Assembly (NCBI GenBank): GCA_002917075.1
Contig: NTMA01000031.1
Span: 124,001 to 188,000, forward strand
Length of the DNA stretch: 64,000 nt
Reading direction: 5' to 3'
DNA from: Hawksworthiomyces lignivorus
Taxonomy: Eukaryota > Ascomycota > Sordariomycetes > Ophiostomatales > Ophiostomataceae
Position numbers and translations under genes: made by a program. Position 1 is the stretch's first letter. Each line of letters begins with the position of its first letter. The notes under the pieces are model-generated. The model worked only from the letters and a program-made list of their open reading frames with translations. It searched no databases and was not told the DNA's origin. Below, one piece after another: positions 44,326 through 54,150 of this stretch.

Positions 44326-45061
44326 TGAAATTTTAGTCAATGTTATCAAGCTTGGTCTAGTTGAGGCACCTGTAACTTTAATCCCCGACTCGGTCGTACT
44401 CTGATGTTACCGTACTGTATTAAAAGACATCATTTCGAAAGACGGGAAGAGTCCTTGCGATGCGCCACCCTGAGCAAATAACTTCAAAAGGCTTGCTCCT
44501 AATTATAAACCAGTAAAATGTGCTGAATTCACTCGTCACAGACACGCCGACTTTTTGCTCAAAATTTATCTACTGACCTTTTCCACAAACTTGCCAGCGC
44601 CACATCTTGTCCGACCAACAAGTGCGCAGCCTGACGCCTATAACCATGTCTCGTCTTAGACTGCTGCTGGCCAATGATATGATTTCCACGACGTGTGGCG
44701 TCCAGTGATGGCTTCCAACTGGCCTCGTCATAGGTTGAAAACAGACTAGGCTTAGGTCGGTGGCTTGAGAAAGTGTCCACGAGCTTGTAACTGTGAGGCG
44801 AGGAGCTGCCAGGCTGCCCACGGAGACTAACAAAGCCGAGAAGATTCCACAATAGGACGAGGAACTCTCGAAGCCGAATGAGCAGTTTCCGAAACTTTAT
44901 GCGGAATACCAGCAATTGCGGCAAACTCGTAGCTGAACAATAAACAAGGAATAGCACAACGAATTAAGATCGATGCTGAGGTGAATAAGCTTTGAAGAGA
45001 AACAAGAGTAGGCCCATAAATCAGCCCTGTTTAATAAATTCAACTGATTTTTTACGATAAC

Positions 45062-45084
45062 TACAGTAAAAGGCGAAATGGGAG
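45062..45084 (+). repeat. Second copy of the TACAGTAAAAGGCGAA terminus
   Basis: The first 16 bases are identical to those at 44298; the next stretch (ATGGGAGGTACG) is similar but has diverged. It has the same orientation as the left copy, suggesting a nested or truncated element. Confidence 0.5.
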
Positions 45085-45562
45085 GTACGTAAGGAAGCAA
45101 TCCCTAACACAAAGGTAGAACTGGCCGTTTAACCCTGCGCCAAGCTCCTCCTGTCAACGCAGTAACATGATTCGCATTGTTGCTTGCAGTTATTGTCTAA
45201 AATGAAAGGGCTCATGCGGCTGAGTGCCGATATTTAACTATACAGGAGTTGATGCCTTAGGAGTAAGAATTCCAGCAATCTCGTTGGACCAAATAATGAC
45301 GGATTCTCTCGTCAACATCTCCCAGCCTCGTCTAAAAAGTGCGCTGAAACACATTTTCTTTCCTCCCGTGCTTCTTCCTCTTCTCCCACCAAGAGCAAAT
45401 GTTTTCGTGACAGTCACAATCAGGGCGCCGCAACTGGATGCTGCATCGCGTATTCTGATCAGAACTAGATGAATTTCAAGCTGCACAGGAATATTTCGAC
45501 GCTGATATCGCGTTTCCCTACCTCGCTCTGAAAGTAAAGAAACATCGCCAAACAACATCATA

Positions 45563-46318
45563 ATGAGTACTCGTAAGGACACGCTTATACTCAATTTATA
45601 CTCGATTAGCCTAACACGATTCTGACTTAATATGTTGCAGCACGCCAATACAGTCCTGATGAATTCGAACAACTGATGAGAGGACACAATCTTTGTGAGC
45701 ATCGTTCTGTTTAAAGAGTCCGAAAGTGTTAAAACTACACTACTAACTCCGTCTGTAGCCGATCCAGAACGGGAGCATATCCAAGAAGCAGTGCCAAGAT
45801 CTATACAACAAGTGGTTCAGGACATCTTAAATAATGTGATCAACACCGGGGTCGACATATGGCGCAGTATACGGTCCCATATGCAGCCAGATGGCGGGGA
45901 GGGACTAGTCGCTCAGCAACTATCCATGTGGCTCGCTGATAACTGGCAAAGCCTTGTATCGGAATTGAAAAGGCTGGGGGAGGAAGCCGCCCTGAAGTTT
46001 CTTGAGATGAAGCTCAAAATCCAGGAATGGTGGAATAAGCTTTGTGAAATTGTGGGTGAAATCGTTATCGGGGTTGTTTTGCCGCTTTTGAAGACAACAG
46101 CACAGGTAGTAGGGGCCGTGGCGACTGCGGCTACACTCACAGCGGGAGCTTTGGCAGTTGGAGCGACGCTTGGAACGGGATTAGCGATGGTTGGAACTGC
46201 TAATCCTGCTGGATTAGCAGTTGTAAGTGGTGGTCTTATTGTTGCCGGACTGGCGAATTCTGGTGGTAGTTCAAGGGGAAATATGAAGTCGAGACTTCTA
46301 AGACGTCGTCGTCGGTAG
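45563..46318 (+). CDS. Glycine-zipper-like hydrophobic protein, unknown; possible membrane-active effector
   Basis: Exons 45563-45572, 45641-45694 and 45759-46318 give 207 residues. The introns are GTAAGG..CAG and GTGAGC..TAG; the second has an ACTAAC branch. The spliced N-terminus (MSTPRQYSPDEFEQLMRGHN, then LSDPEREHIQEAV) reads better than the long open frame beginning in the intron. A helical middle (IQQVVQDILNNVINTGVDIW; LKFLEMKLKIQEWWNKL) leads to a hydrophobic stretch with small-residue spacing (VVGAVATAATLTAGALAVG, ATLGTGLAMVG). The basic tail is KSRLLRRRRR. There is no signal peptide. It resembles membrane-inserting helical bundles in style only; I know no family. It sits next to a broken lipase-type NLR domain. 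Confidence 0.65.
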
Positions 46319-46364
46319 AGATAAAGATATTCGCAATTTACAACATAAAATATAAGTAATGTTT

Positions 46365-46650
46365 GTTTCAATAGCCGGCCATCTGTTGCTGCGAAGACGG
46401 ACGTAATGTTTATCAAGAGCCTCCCGAGCTGGACGCCGCTGCCGCCTTGATGCGGCGTGCCCAGGAATAGGATGCCGTAGATGGACAGCATGATCGAGCG
46501 GTGCTCCTCTAGGGTTCCTTAACGGGCGGCATCGGAATGTATAAGGACCTGTTTCGACCAGATCAGTTTATTTGATACTAAGGGGTTTAGGCAGATAATC
46601 TATACTCTTGATGACGATACTACCTAGGCTGTGGCCGACAAAATATGATC
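46365..46650 (-). pseudogene. Relic of a lipase-type (alpha/beta hydrolase) N-terminal domain of a fungal NLR-like protein
   Basis: The minus strand reads YFVGHSLGSIVIK, with the nucleophile-elbow Ser at codon 46630-46628, then after an intron-like gap VLIHSDAAR, a TAA stop (46521-46519), GTLEEHRSI and YGILFLGTPHQGGSGVQLG. This series (GHSLGG, xHRSI, GIIFLGTPHxG) is typical of the SesB/PGAP1-like hydrolase domain at the N-terminus of many fungal NACHT/NB-ARC STAND proteins and of free-standing relatives. The in-frame stop, the one-base phase mismatch at the intron and the loss of everything beyond GRLLK show that it is dead. No nucleotide-binding domain remains in the window. Confidence 0.72.
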
Positions 46651-46924
46651 GGCTGTTCTATTGACTGGCTCTTGTCAGTATTGTACCCCAATTACCGATA
46701 ACTAAGGTATCCTCTTGTATTTATTGGCTTCTGCTTCCTTTAGAGATTAGATATGAGATTGTGTGTATGGTCGTAGAGATAATTGCAGCTAAGACTGGAG
46801 CTGCATCCAGTCCAGCTGTGACAATAGTTAGTGATGGGACTTCTACAGTACAACCAGGGATTTGTGGAGAGCCACGAAGGTGCATGGAAATGGATCACAT
46901 TGAAAAATGTTAGCTAACACAGCT

Positions 46925-46951
46925 GCGACACCCAATTCGCCTTCTGCTCTA
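46925..46951 (-). repeat. Right TIR-like sequence, inverted copy of the 44298 repeat
   Basis: The plus strand reads GCGACACCCAATTCGCC then TTCTGCTCTA. Its reverse complement matches the 44298 repeat over AAGGCGAATT(T)GGGTGTCGC with one gap and then decays (three mismatches in the outermost 16 bases). It ends in TA. Confidence 0.45.
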
Positions 46952-47381
46952 CCCATTTCGAACAAAGGAAAAGTTGAAAAATAAAGGGGTTGACTTTATT
47001 TAGAGTTTTGAACACGACAAATTGATTTTTTTGGATACTATGTGAATACACTCACCCACAACGACTGACTAGAGCAAGTGAAATTCGACCTAAGAAATAG
47101 ATGTGAACAATGTATAGTTCATTGACCACTATCAAGTTGTGTATATAAACGTAGGAAACCCTCAAGTTTGAAGATCTATTACAACAAAGCATTTATATCA
47201 ATAGACTCCTTAATGAAGACGTTGGTTCGGGAATCTAAACAAAGTCACTGGTTGGCTTGTTCGTCTGCTTTCTTTCTCCTTCCTCTAGTCTCACAGGAGC
47301 CGGGGAAACGGTGAAAGACCTGAAGCAGCATCTCTTCACAAAGGAATAATAAAGGCTAGAAGTCCTCCCTGCCAAGACAGC

Positions 47382-48590
47382 ATGTGCCACGGGACGGTCT
47401 TGGTCTTCTCTTGCCGCCACCGGCAAGTGAGCCAAGTCCGATTGTGCCAACGTGCTCGTCAGCCAAAGAACTACCAAGGTTGCTGGCCGGCCTTTAAGTA
47501 CTGGCTGATGGGCTGCGAACCAAGCCGAGACTGCGGCCGAATAACTACACAGAGGTACTACGTCGCTGAACCGTGCATTTCCTGCAGCCACGTTGACTTG
47601 ACACCTCCTAGGGATCACTGCACACGACCAAAGGAGGGTAGAAGCAAAGGCGACAATGTCACTAGCAGTGGCAGCTGCAGGAGCCAAAACAGACCTGTTG
47701 CTATAGGTGAAAGCTCTGGTCTTGCTTCCCCACCTCGTGCATGCACTGTCCCATGTCGCCGCCCCATGACAGACGATATGTTGTGCCCATTGCCGACCCA
47801 TCGTCCGGTACCGCCTCGTCATCCACCGCCGTCCCGGATTCCTGTGTCGCTACCCACTGTTGTTGCACCGACTTCTGCTAGGAAAATGGCCACCACTTCT
47901 CACCACCATCAGCGGAGGGTGGCGAGCGATAGCCGCACTGGTGCCGGACATAGTATATCGCCCTGGGAACGGCCAACAGCTTCGACTCTGAGCTATGACA
48001 ATAACAACTGCACTGGTGGCAGAGAGCCTTCTCAACGGCCGTCACCAGCTCCGCCAAACTATGTTCAGCCGCCGCCTTCTGTAGTACGGAGTAACAAGGT
48101 GGCCGTGTGGCCTGTGACTGCGACGCCATCATCGCGCAGGAACGCTCCCCCCCGTACTTCCTCTTTCTTGCACTCCAGTTCACCGGCTTCAGCTAATGGT
48201 ATTTCCCGTCCAACTATCCACAAGGGCCAGGTCCACCAACCCACGTCTTTCTCTTCACCCACAACTGCATCTGGAAGGCGGGAGTTGCCGATGTCGAGGC
48301 CGCAGAAGAAGCGCACTCTCACAAAAGCACCTAGATCTACTCTTGCAGCCGTGGCGACGACAGACCCTGGCTGTTCATCCCGGACTAAGGCACAGTCTGC
48401 ACAAGTGAAGCTCCGAGTGGACACGCCACAACCTCATGAACGTGTGAGCTTTCCTATGCGCATCTTCGGCGCTCTTTTTACACCCTCGTCTCCAGAGAGC
48501 GAGGCATCTTTTGCGTGTGCAGATGCTCGCCGAATAGAGCGAGAGGGACAGCCACAAATCGTTCATAACCAAGCCAATCTCTTTTTGTAA
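47382..48590 (+). CDS. Hypothetical Ser/Pro-rich protein with N-terminal Cys/His cluster
   Basis: An uninterrupted ORF of 402 codons. Residues 1-75 hold spaced Cys/His residues (MCHGTVLVFSCRHRQ, then C20, C34, C45, C51, CISC near 67-70), a pattern seen in fungal proteins with small zinc-binding heads. The remainder is Ser/Pro/Thr/Arg-rich and probably disordered, with basic patches (RPQKKRTLTKAPRS) and a short hydrophobic FPMRIFGALFTP near residue 365. No signal peptide or enzyme motif. I do not recognise it. The long open frame in moderate GC DNA supports coding, but introns cannot be excluded. Confidence 0.55.
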   Translation: MCHGTVLVFSCRHRQVSQVRLCQRARQPKNYQGCWPAFKYWLMGCEPSRDCGRITTQRYYVAEPCISCSHVDLTPPRDHCTRPKEGRSKGDNVTSSGSCRSQNRPVAIGESSGLASPPRACTVPCRRPMTDDMLCPLPTHRPVPPRHPPPSRIPVSLPTVVAPTSARKMATTSHHHQRRVASDSRTGAGHSISPWERPTASTLSYDNNNCTGGREPSQRPSPAPPNYVQPPPSVVRSNKVAVWPVTATPSSRRNAPPRTSSFLHSSSPASANGISRPTIHKGQVHQPTSFSSPTTASGRRELPMSRPQKKRTLTKAPRSTLAAVATTDPGCSSRTKAQSAQVKLRVDTPQPHERVSFPMRIFGALFTPSSPESEASFACADARRIEREGQPQIVHNQANLFL

Positions 48591-49331
48591 GACTGAGATC
48601 GAGTAAGTGAGAATTGTTTTGCCATATTGTGCTTCCCCTCCGTGAATATAGAATACAGCGAAATAAGTAAAATAGACCCAAAATAAAATCTATCCAAAAT
48701 ACCAAAAAGAAATCTATATTTAACGTATGCAGTTTTCAAACGCAAAAAATTGCCCGCTGTTCATATGTAGTGAAACCATTTCATTGTATCATTCCTTTTG
48801 TACATTCCCTTCAATGCACCAGCTACTCTCCGCCTTGCCTTTTGCTGCCCCCCTGTCCTGAGCGATGCATGTTCCAAGTTGTGAGCATCGCACTGTAGGA
48901 TAGTGCTCATTCTGCCTACGTAGGAACGAGGGCATAAATAAGAATAGCTCGTGCGGTATTGTAAATCGTGAAATGAAAAGCACCACCCAAAAATCGTTCG
49001 CTGAACTTCTCTTCGCTGCCGTAAAAAAAAAGTGATTGTAGTCCTTTAAGAGCGGCCCAAAGTGTCTTGCTTTTGCTTTTGTCAAGGCTGAGATTTTCTT
49101 CTCGGACCGCTGTTGCTCATATCAGAGCCACTAAGCGAAGTGCTCGCTCACGGTAAGAAAAATAAAAAATAAACCGCTCCTTGAATAGAGGCACTTCGCC
49201 GTCCATTTGCGAAGCGCCTAATCCTAGCGAAGTGTAGGTGTTTGGTGCGTGGTGTGCATATCGAAGAGGAAAAATTTAGAGCCAGGAGCTTAATGTGTGA
49301 AGCCCCGGCAGAATCTGTTTCCTCGTTTCCC
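48591..49331. other. Convergent intergenic region
   Basis: The 3' flanks of the Ser/Pro-rich ORF and of Mpo1. Short ORFs only; nothing recognised. Confidence 0.4.
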
Positions 49332-50125
49332 TTACTGTGCCTTGCTATTCTTAGTAGCTGCCCGTGACGACTTGAACTTGGCAATTTCCTTCTGCACTTC
49401 CCGTTCCACACGGCCCTGCAGCTCCTGGCGGTAGCCAAAGGCGAAGAGCAGTTCTAGCCAGACGAACAAGGGTGCCAGGAAGATGGCCTGGAATAGGTTG
49501 TCCAGCAGTGCTGGCGCGCGGCCTTCAAATTTACCATGGCCAATGAACTGCAGGATCCAGCAGACGATATGGGTAGCGGCGGCATAGGTGGTGATCGTGT
49601 GGGTGTCATAGTGAGCAAAGACGTAGTTGCCAGCGGCCGCAGAGCCAATGCAGATGAGAGCAAGAGCAGTACCTGCGACGGGTTCGAGCAAGACGTAGAG
49701 ACCACCATAAGTAAGGGCTGCCAAAGTACACAGGTTGAGGGGGAGATTCGGGACTGTGAGCCACGAAGGCAATGGGATGAGTGTCGGGGCATTCGCAGCC
49801 TAAGGGAAGACGAGTCCTCGTTAGCATGAGAGATGCATGATTTCTGCAAGGGCTACCGGGTTCTCGAGGTTCCAGCCAGAAAAAAAAGTCAAAAGAACAT
49901 CTTACCATCCAGAAGCCCGAGAAAAGAATCAAAGGCACACAGCACATGTGAATGATGATGTTGACTTTATTATGGTGGTAGGCGCCATACTAGGGGAGAT
50001 GGCCGGTCAGCTATGATTAGCTATGCCAAGAGGGTGATAAATGGAACAAAGGCGAGCCGGCACCCAAAGGCCAAGCTGCAGGAAAGACGTACAAAGACAA
50101 GATGCTTTTCCAGATCGAGAGACAT
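49332..50125 (-). CDS. MPO1: Mpo1-like 2-hydroxy fatty acid dioxygenase
   Basis: Minus-strand exons 50125-50093, 49989-49906 and 49799-49332 give 194 residues. Mpo1 is an ER membrane Fe(II) dioxygenase for alpha-oxidation of 2-hydroxy fatty acids in phytosphingosine breakdown. Diagnostic parts are the start MSLDLEKHLVF|YGAYHHNKVN, IIIHMCCVPLILFSGF, and the second His block QFIGHGKFEGRAPALLDNL, whose histidines bind iron. Four hydrophobic segments are visible. Both introns have clean borders (GTACGT..TAG with CTGAC; GTAAGA..TAG with GCTAAC). The 33-nt first exon encodes the conserved N-terminus. It is divergent from Prp4. Confidence 0.93.
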
Positions 50126-51110
50126 GATTGTGGATTTCTGGGCATAGAGCGCCAACAATATATTTCTCCGGTGGGTTAGAGAGAAGCGAGAGCGCTAAGG
50201 TAGTAGGCAGAAAGGGTGAAAGAGAGACTATGAATCAGAATGATAACGGAGAAGCACGAGGATAGAAACTGCTTCTCTACTTTGTAGAGCACATGCAATA
50301 GTGACAGGGAGTCATGGAATGCGAACCCCAGGTCCAAACTGGCGATATTGTTCTGTGCCTGTGCTGATTGATTCCCGCGTTCCACGAATCAGCGCGTTGT
50401 GGTGGTCTGCGTTGGTTGGGACGGTGATAGAGTTTTGTGGTTCGATGTCTGCCTCTTCGGCTTGTAGTCGCCTATCCTGGAGTATGGGGAGCGTTTTATG
50501 GGACGAGGGCAGTGTAACGGCTTGAACGGAATCGGATGCGGACTTCGAAGAACTAGGAAGTCTGGGAGACGAGGAAAGCGGTGTCTCTGATTGGGTGTCT
50601 CTTACCCTTTTCGCTGGTGGACTGGGGTTTTCATGTGCTCTCCTTCGGGAAAGAGCATCTTTTGCATGTGGGGATAGCTCAGTGCTGCTCCTTCACTGCC
50701 GGGAAGGTCCGTTGATAAAAAGCCGACGCAGCTGATTGCAGCTGGCGCCAAGTATAGGCGCTACTGGCTCTCACTTTAAGCCGTGCACGTGACATATATT
50801 AAGCGCAAGACCTCACTTTTCAAGGAACGTAGATTGTATACACAGCCTGCAGCGCAGATACCTCGCCTCTGAAGAAAGGACGACCCTAGGACAACCTTAG
50901 GACCACCAAAGATCGAAAGATTTGCTCTGACGATAATCCAATAGACGCCGCTTAGTATCAGGAGGATTGTTTGTCTCTAGCGTCTTTGCTTCGCTGCTGT
51001 TGCAGCCTGCAGCCTACCCGACATTTTCGAGCTCGCTCTCTTCGAAGTTGGTTGTGAGAGGGGAGAGCTGCCTGGACAGCTCTCTTGCTCTCTAAGAAGA
51101 AGTGGCTACG
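50126..51110. promoter_or_regulatory. Divergent promoter region, Mpo1 and Prp4
   Basis: About 985 bp between the two start codons. A GCACGTGAC motif (Cbf1-type) is at 50785-50793. No other feature is recognised; the ORFs are short. Confidence 0.4.
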
Positions 51111-52959
51111 ATGATCCACCCATCGCGGATGGCATATGTGGAGGATGCAAATGAAGACGTACGATTCCTACTATCCATTTATTTTTGTGCTCCAGGACCT
51201 TTCCGCTGACAATGTAACTGGGAAATAGAGCAGGAGAGGAGGCATTGACCTGGCAAGCGTCCGTATGTATTACTCTCTCTTTTATTGTCTTTCTACTACT
51301 CTTCAGTGATAATAGAGGACTTGATCTGACGTCTTGGCATCTGCAGCTCTCGAACATGACTACGAAATCCCCATGACCGCCTCGGGCATCGCGCCAGAGA
51401 AGGCCTCGGAGCTGCTCGCGCAGCTAGCGCGGAAAAAGATCGCGGCGACGGTCACGGTGCCCAAAGAGGACTCCAAGGTGTGCGAGAAGCTGCGCGAGAT
51501 GGGCGAGCCGATCACGCTGTTCGGCGAGAAGGCGCTCGACCGCAAGACGCGCCTGCGCGACCTCCTGGCCGGCGTCATCGCGGACCGCGCCAAGGCGGCG
51601 GCGGCCGGCGAGGACGTGGACATGGCCGACGCGGCGGGGCTGGGCAGCGGCGAGGACGACGAGGCGACCGAGGACGAGGACGAGGACGTGCCCGAGGAGT
51701 ACTACACGCCGGGGGGGCCGGAGCTGCTGCAGGCGCGCATCGCCATCACCGAGTACGCGCTGCCGCGGACGGGCCGGCAGGTGGCGCTGCAGCGGGAGGA
51801 GGCCAAGATCCCGCTGCGCACGCACGTGCGGTTCCGCGACCAGGTCAAGGCCCACCTGCGCGGCTTCGAGCTGCAGGCCAGCCAGCCCATCGGCGACCGC
51901 AACATCAGCATGACGCGCTTCGCGCCGTCCGGCGGCCTGGTCGCCGCCGGCAACTTTGGCGGCTCGCTGGGCCTGTACCGCGTGCCCGACCTCGAGCCGG
52001 TGCGCGCCCTGCGCGGCCACACCAGCAAGATCAGCGGCCTGTCGTGGTTTCCCGGCGCCACCCTGCCCGACGCCAACGTGTCCGACGACGCCGTCAACCT
52101 GGCGTCCGGCGGCGCCGAGGGCCACATCCACCTGTGGTCGCTCACCCAGGACACGCCGGTGGCCACGCTCGCCGGCCACGAGCAGCGCGTGTGCCGCGTC
52201 GAGTTCCACCCGTCCGGCATGTTCCTGGCGTCCGCGTCCGAGGACGCCACCTGGCGGCTGTGGGACGTGCGGCGAGCCGGAGAAGAAGGCGCGGGCGCCG
52301 CAAACGGCAGCAGCGACGGCGGCGAGTCTATCAAGACAACCACCAGCGCCGAGCTGCTCCGGCAGGAGGGCCACTCCCGCGGCGTGTACGCGGTCAGCTT
52401 CAACACGGACGGATCGCTGATTGCGAGCGCGGGGCTCGACAGCATCGGCCGCATCTGGGACCTGCGGTCTGGTCGCACCGTGATGATCCTGGACGGACCC
52501 CTGGATGGACACATCAAGCCGATCTACGGACTAGACTGGAGCGCAGACGGCCACCGGCTGCTGACGGCATCGGCCGACGGCTGGGTCAAGTGCTGGGACG
52601 TGCGCAAGGTGCAGCGGACAGGCGGCATCGGCGCCCACACGAGCACGGTGTCGGACGTGCGCTGGTTCAAGGGCTTGGACGACGGCCTACTGGGAACCCC
52701 GCCGGGGGTGGACGAGAGCACAGGCATACAGCAGCCGAAGAAGTCAGGCACATTTTTTGTGTCGAGCGGGTTCGACCAGAAGATCCAGGTCTACTCGGCG
52801 GACGACTGGGCACTTGTGCAGACGCTGAACGGCCATACAGGGCCGGTGGCGAGCGTGGACGTGAGCCGCGACGGCAAGTGGATCGTGAGTGGCGGGCACG
52901 ACAAGACGGTGAAGCTCTGGGGTCGGGATGACGAAAAGAGCCTGTACGAGTACTCATAG
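51111..52959 (+). CDS. PRP4: U4/U6 snRNP protein Prp4 (WD40)
   Basis: Exons 51111-51158, 51229-51262 and 51347-52959 give 564 residues. The last exon is certain. The 34-nt middle exon is inferred because only it brings the first exon (MIHPSRMAYVEDANED) into frame, and it has an upstream CTGAC branch and a GTATGT donor. Prp4 belongs to the U4/U6.U5 tri-snRNP with Prp3. The splicing-factor motif KVCEKLREMGEPITLFGE lies near residue 75. An acidic stretch and a helical region (LQREEAKIPLRTHVRFRDQV) follow. Seven WD repeats are visible (LRGHTSKISGLSW, LAGHEQRVCRVEFHPSG, GHSRGVYAVSF, LDGHIKPIYGLDWS, GAHTSTVSDVRWF, LNGHTGPVASVDVS and the ASGGAEGHIHLWS type). Confidence 0.9.
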
Positions 52960-54150
52960 CACCTCCAGTTGCAGGAGGAAAAGGAGGGCAAGGAAAATAA
53001 AAATAGAAAGCGGAAGTGGCGGTCTTCATGTGATAGGATAACCTACGATACCCTGGGAATACGAAAATGTCTACCTGCTGAGTGGCTGAATGGGCGTAAT
53101 TCGCCGTGAGAGGCCTGCGTAATCGTCCACTCGCTGATCTCTGACTTCCTGTTATCCTCACCACGCGATTGTATTTGTCTGACCGTCAGCCTGGCGAGCC
53201 AATTGCCTACGCTTATAATTTTTTTTAAAAAGAAAAATTATTGCTTCGCTTTTTGAATTTTGGATTTTGTTGCCCCAATGATAGATGAATGGGTCATCCT
53301 TTTTGTGCATAATTCTGTGATTTGCCCTGTTGACTCCATCACCTTCTTTTCTTTCGCTTCCGCCTTTCCCCCCTATCTGCCTCATTGGCCCTGCCTTGAG
53401 CCCCTTTTCCAAGTCGTACGCGGTGCCCAGGGGAGTTAAATAAGATTCGCCGGAATAGAGCAAATAGTAGAGAATATAGAATGTGAAGTGAAGCTCAAGA
53501 ATGAAGGAATGCCAACCAAAACTGTCCGCTTTTAGCCGATGCGAGAGTAACTTGACAGGACTTTCTTCTTTCAGAAATCCATCTCCGGAAAGCATATAGA
53601 GTAAGTAACTCGCTAGTTCCTTCCTCGGCTGGCAGGAGGGAGGAATGTGGCCTTTCCGGGCGCTGTAACTCGCTCCTTCCATTTAAGTTTTGCTCTTAGT
53701 TAACGCCAAAGTGGGTCCTCATATAGCCTTTCCTGGGGGATTTTCTCTCCGCCAATTTTTTTTACTGGTCCAAGTCGATTTTACAGCCGAACTGTGCATT
53801 TCTGCCTGCCTTATTTTTTTTTTTTCTCTTTCCTCTTCTTTTTCTCTTCTTCTCTTCTACACAAGCACACCCACAACTTCACCTCAACGCCCTCCTAAGC
53901 AAAATACCACAAATGCATAGTATAAATACGTCACTTGATAACTCTCCTTCTTTCTTTCGGTACCAGATGCGTGTGCCAAGTGCCCAGAGACTACTGCGAA
54001 ATCTTCTTTCTGAAGCGCGCTGCGACGCCGAGCGACGCCGAGGCGACACCCCTTGAACGGTCAGGGGGTGTTACGACAGAAGGCCTCATTTTCACGATAT
54101 CATTTTGTGGGTGAAAATTTTAGTGTATTTTGGACCGGTCTTTCACTGCG
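52960..54150. other. Intergenic: Prp4 3' flank and AGC kinase promoter/leader
   Basis: This includes a TATAAATA element (53921-53928) and an upstream ORF (53967-54056, separate entry) before the kinase ATG at 54151. The stretch 53790-53890 is pyrimidine-rich. No gene is recognised in 52960-53690. Confidence 0.45.
53967..54056 (+). promoter_or_regulatory. Upstream ORF (29 codons) before the AGC kinase
   Basis: The ATG at 53967 opens 29 codons (starting MRVPSAQRLLRN) and stops at 54054-54056, 94 bases before the kinase ATG. An earlier in-frame ATG at 53913 would extend it to 47 codons, but lies upstream of TATAAATA at 53921. Translation of the peptide is unproven. Confidence 0.4.

Larger units (their letters stand above)
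43765..45562. other. AT-rich intergenic region with transposon-like termini
   Basis: 1.8 kb with no supported gene; a 132-codon minus ORF at 44559-44957 has no recognisable features. Two copies of TACAGTAAAAGGCGAA lie at 44298 and 45062 in the same orientation (separate entries). Confidence 0.4.
46319..47381. other. Intergenic, contains lipase relic and right TIR-like repeat
   Basis: Apart from the relic (46365-46650) and the repeat ending at 46951, I see no coding feature. Composition is AT-rich. Confidence 0.4.

Noticed and set aside
51424..52931. Long ORFs overlapping Prp4 in other frames (362 and 483 codons)
   Set aside because: Compositional shadows of the WD40 exon; Arg/Gly/Ala repeats only.
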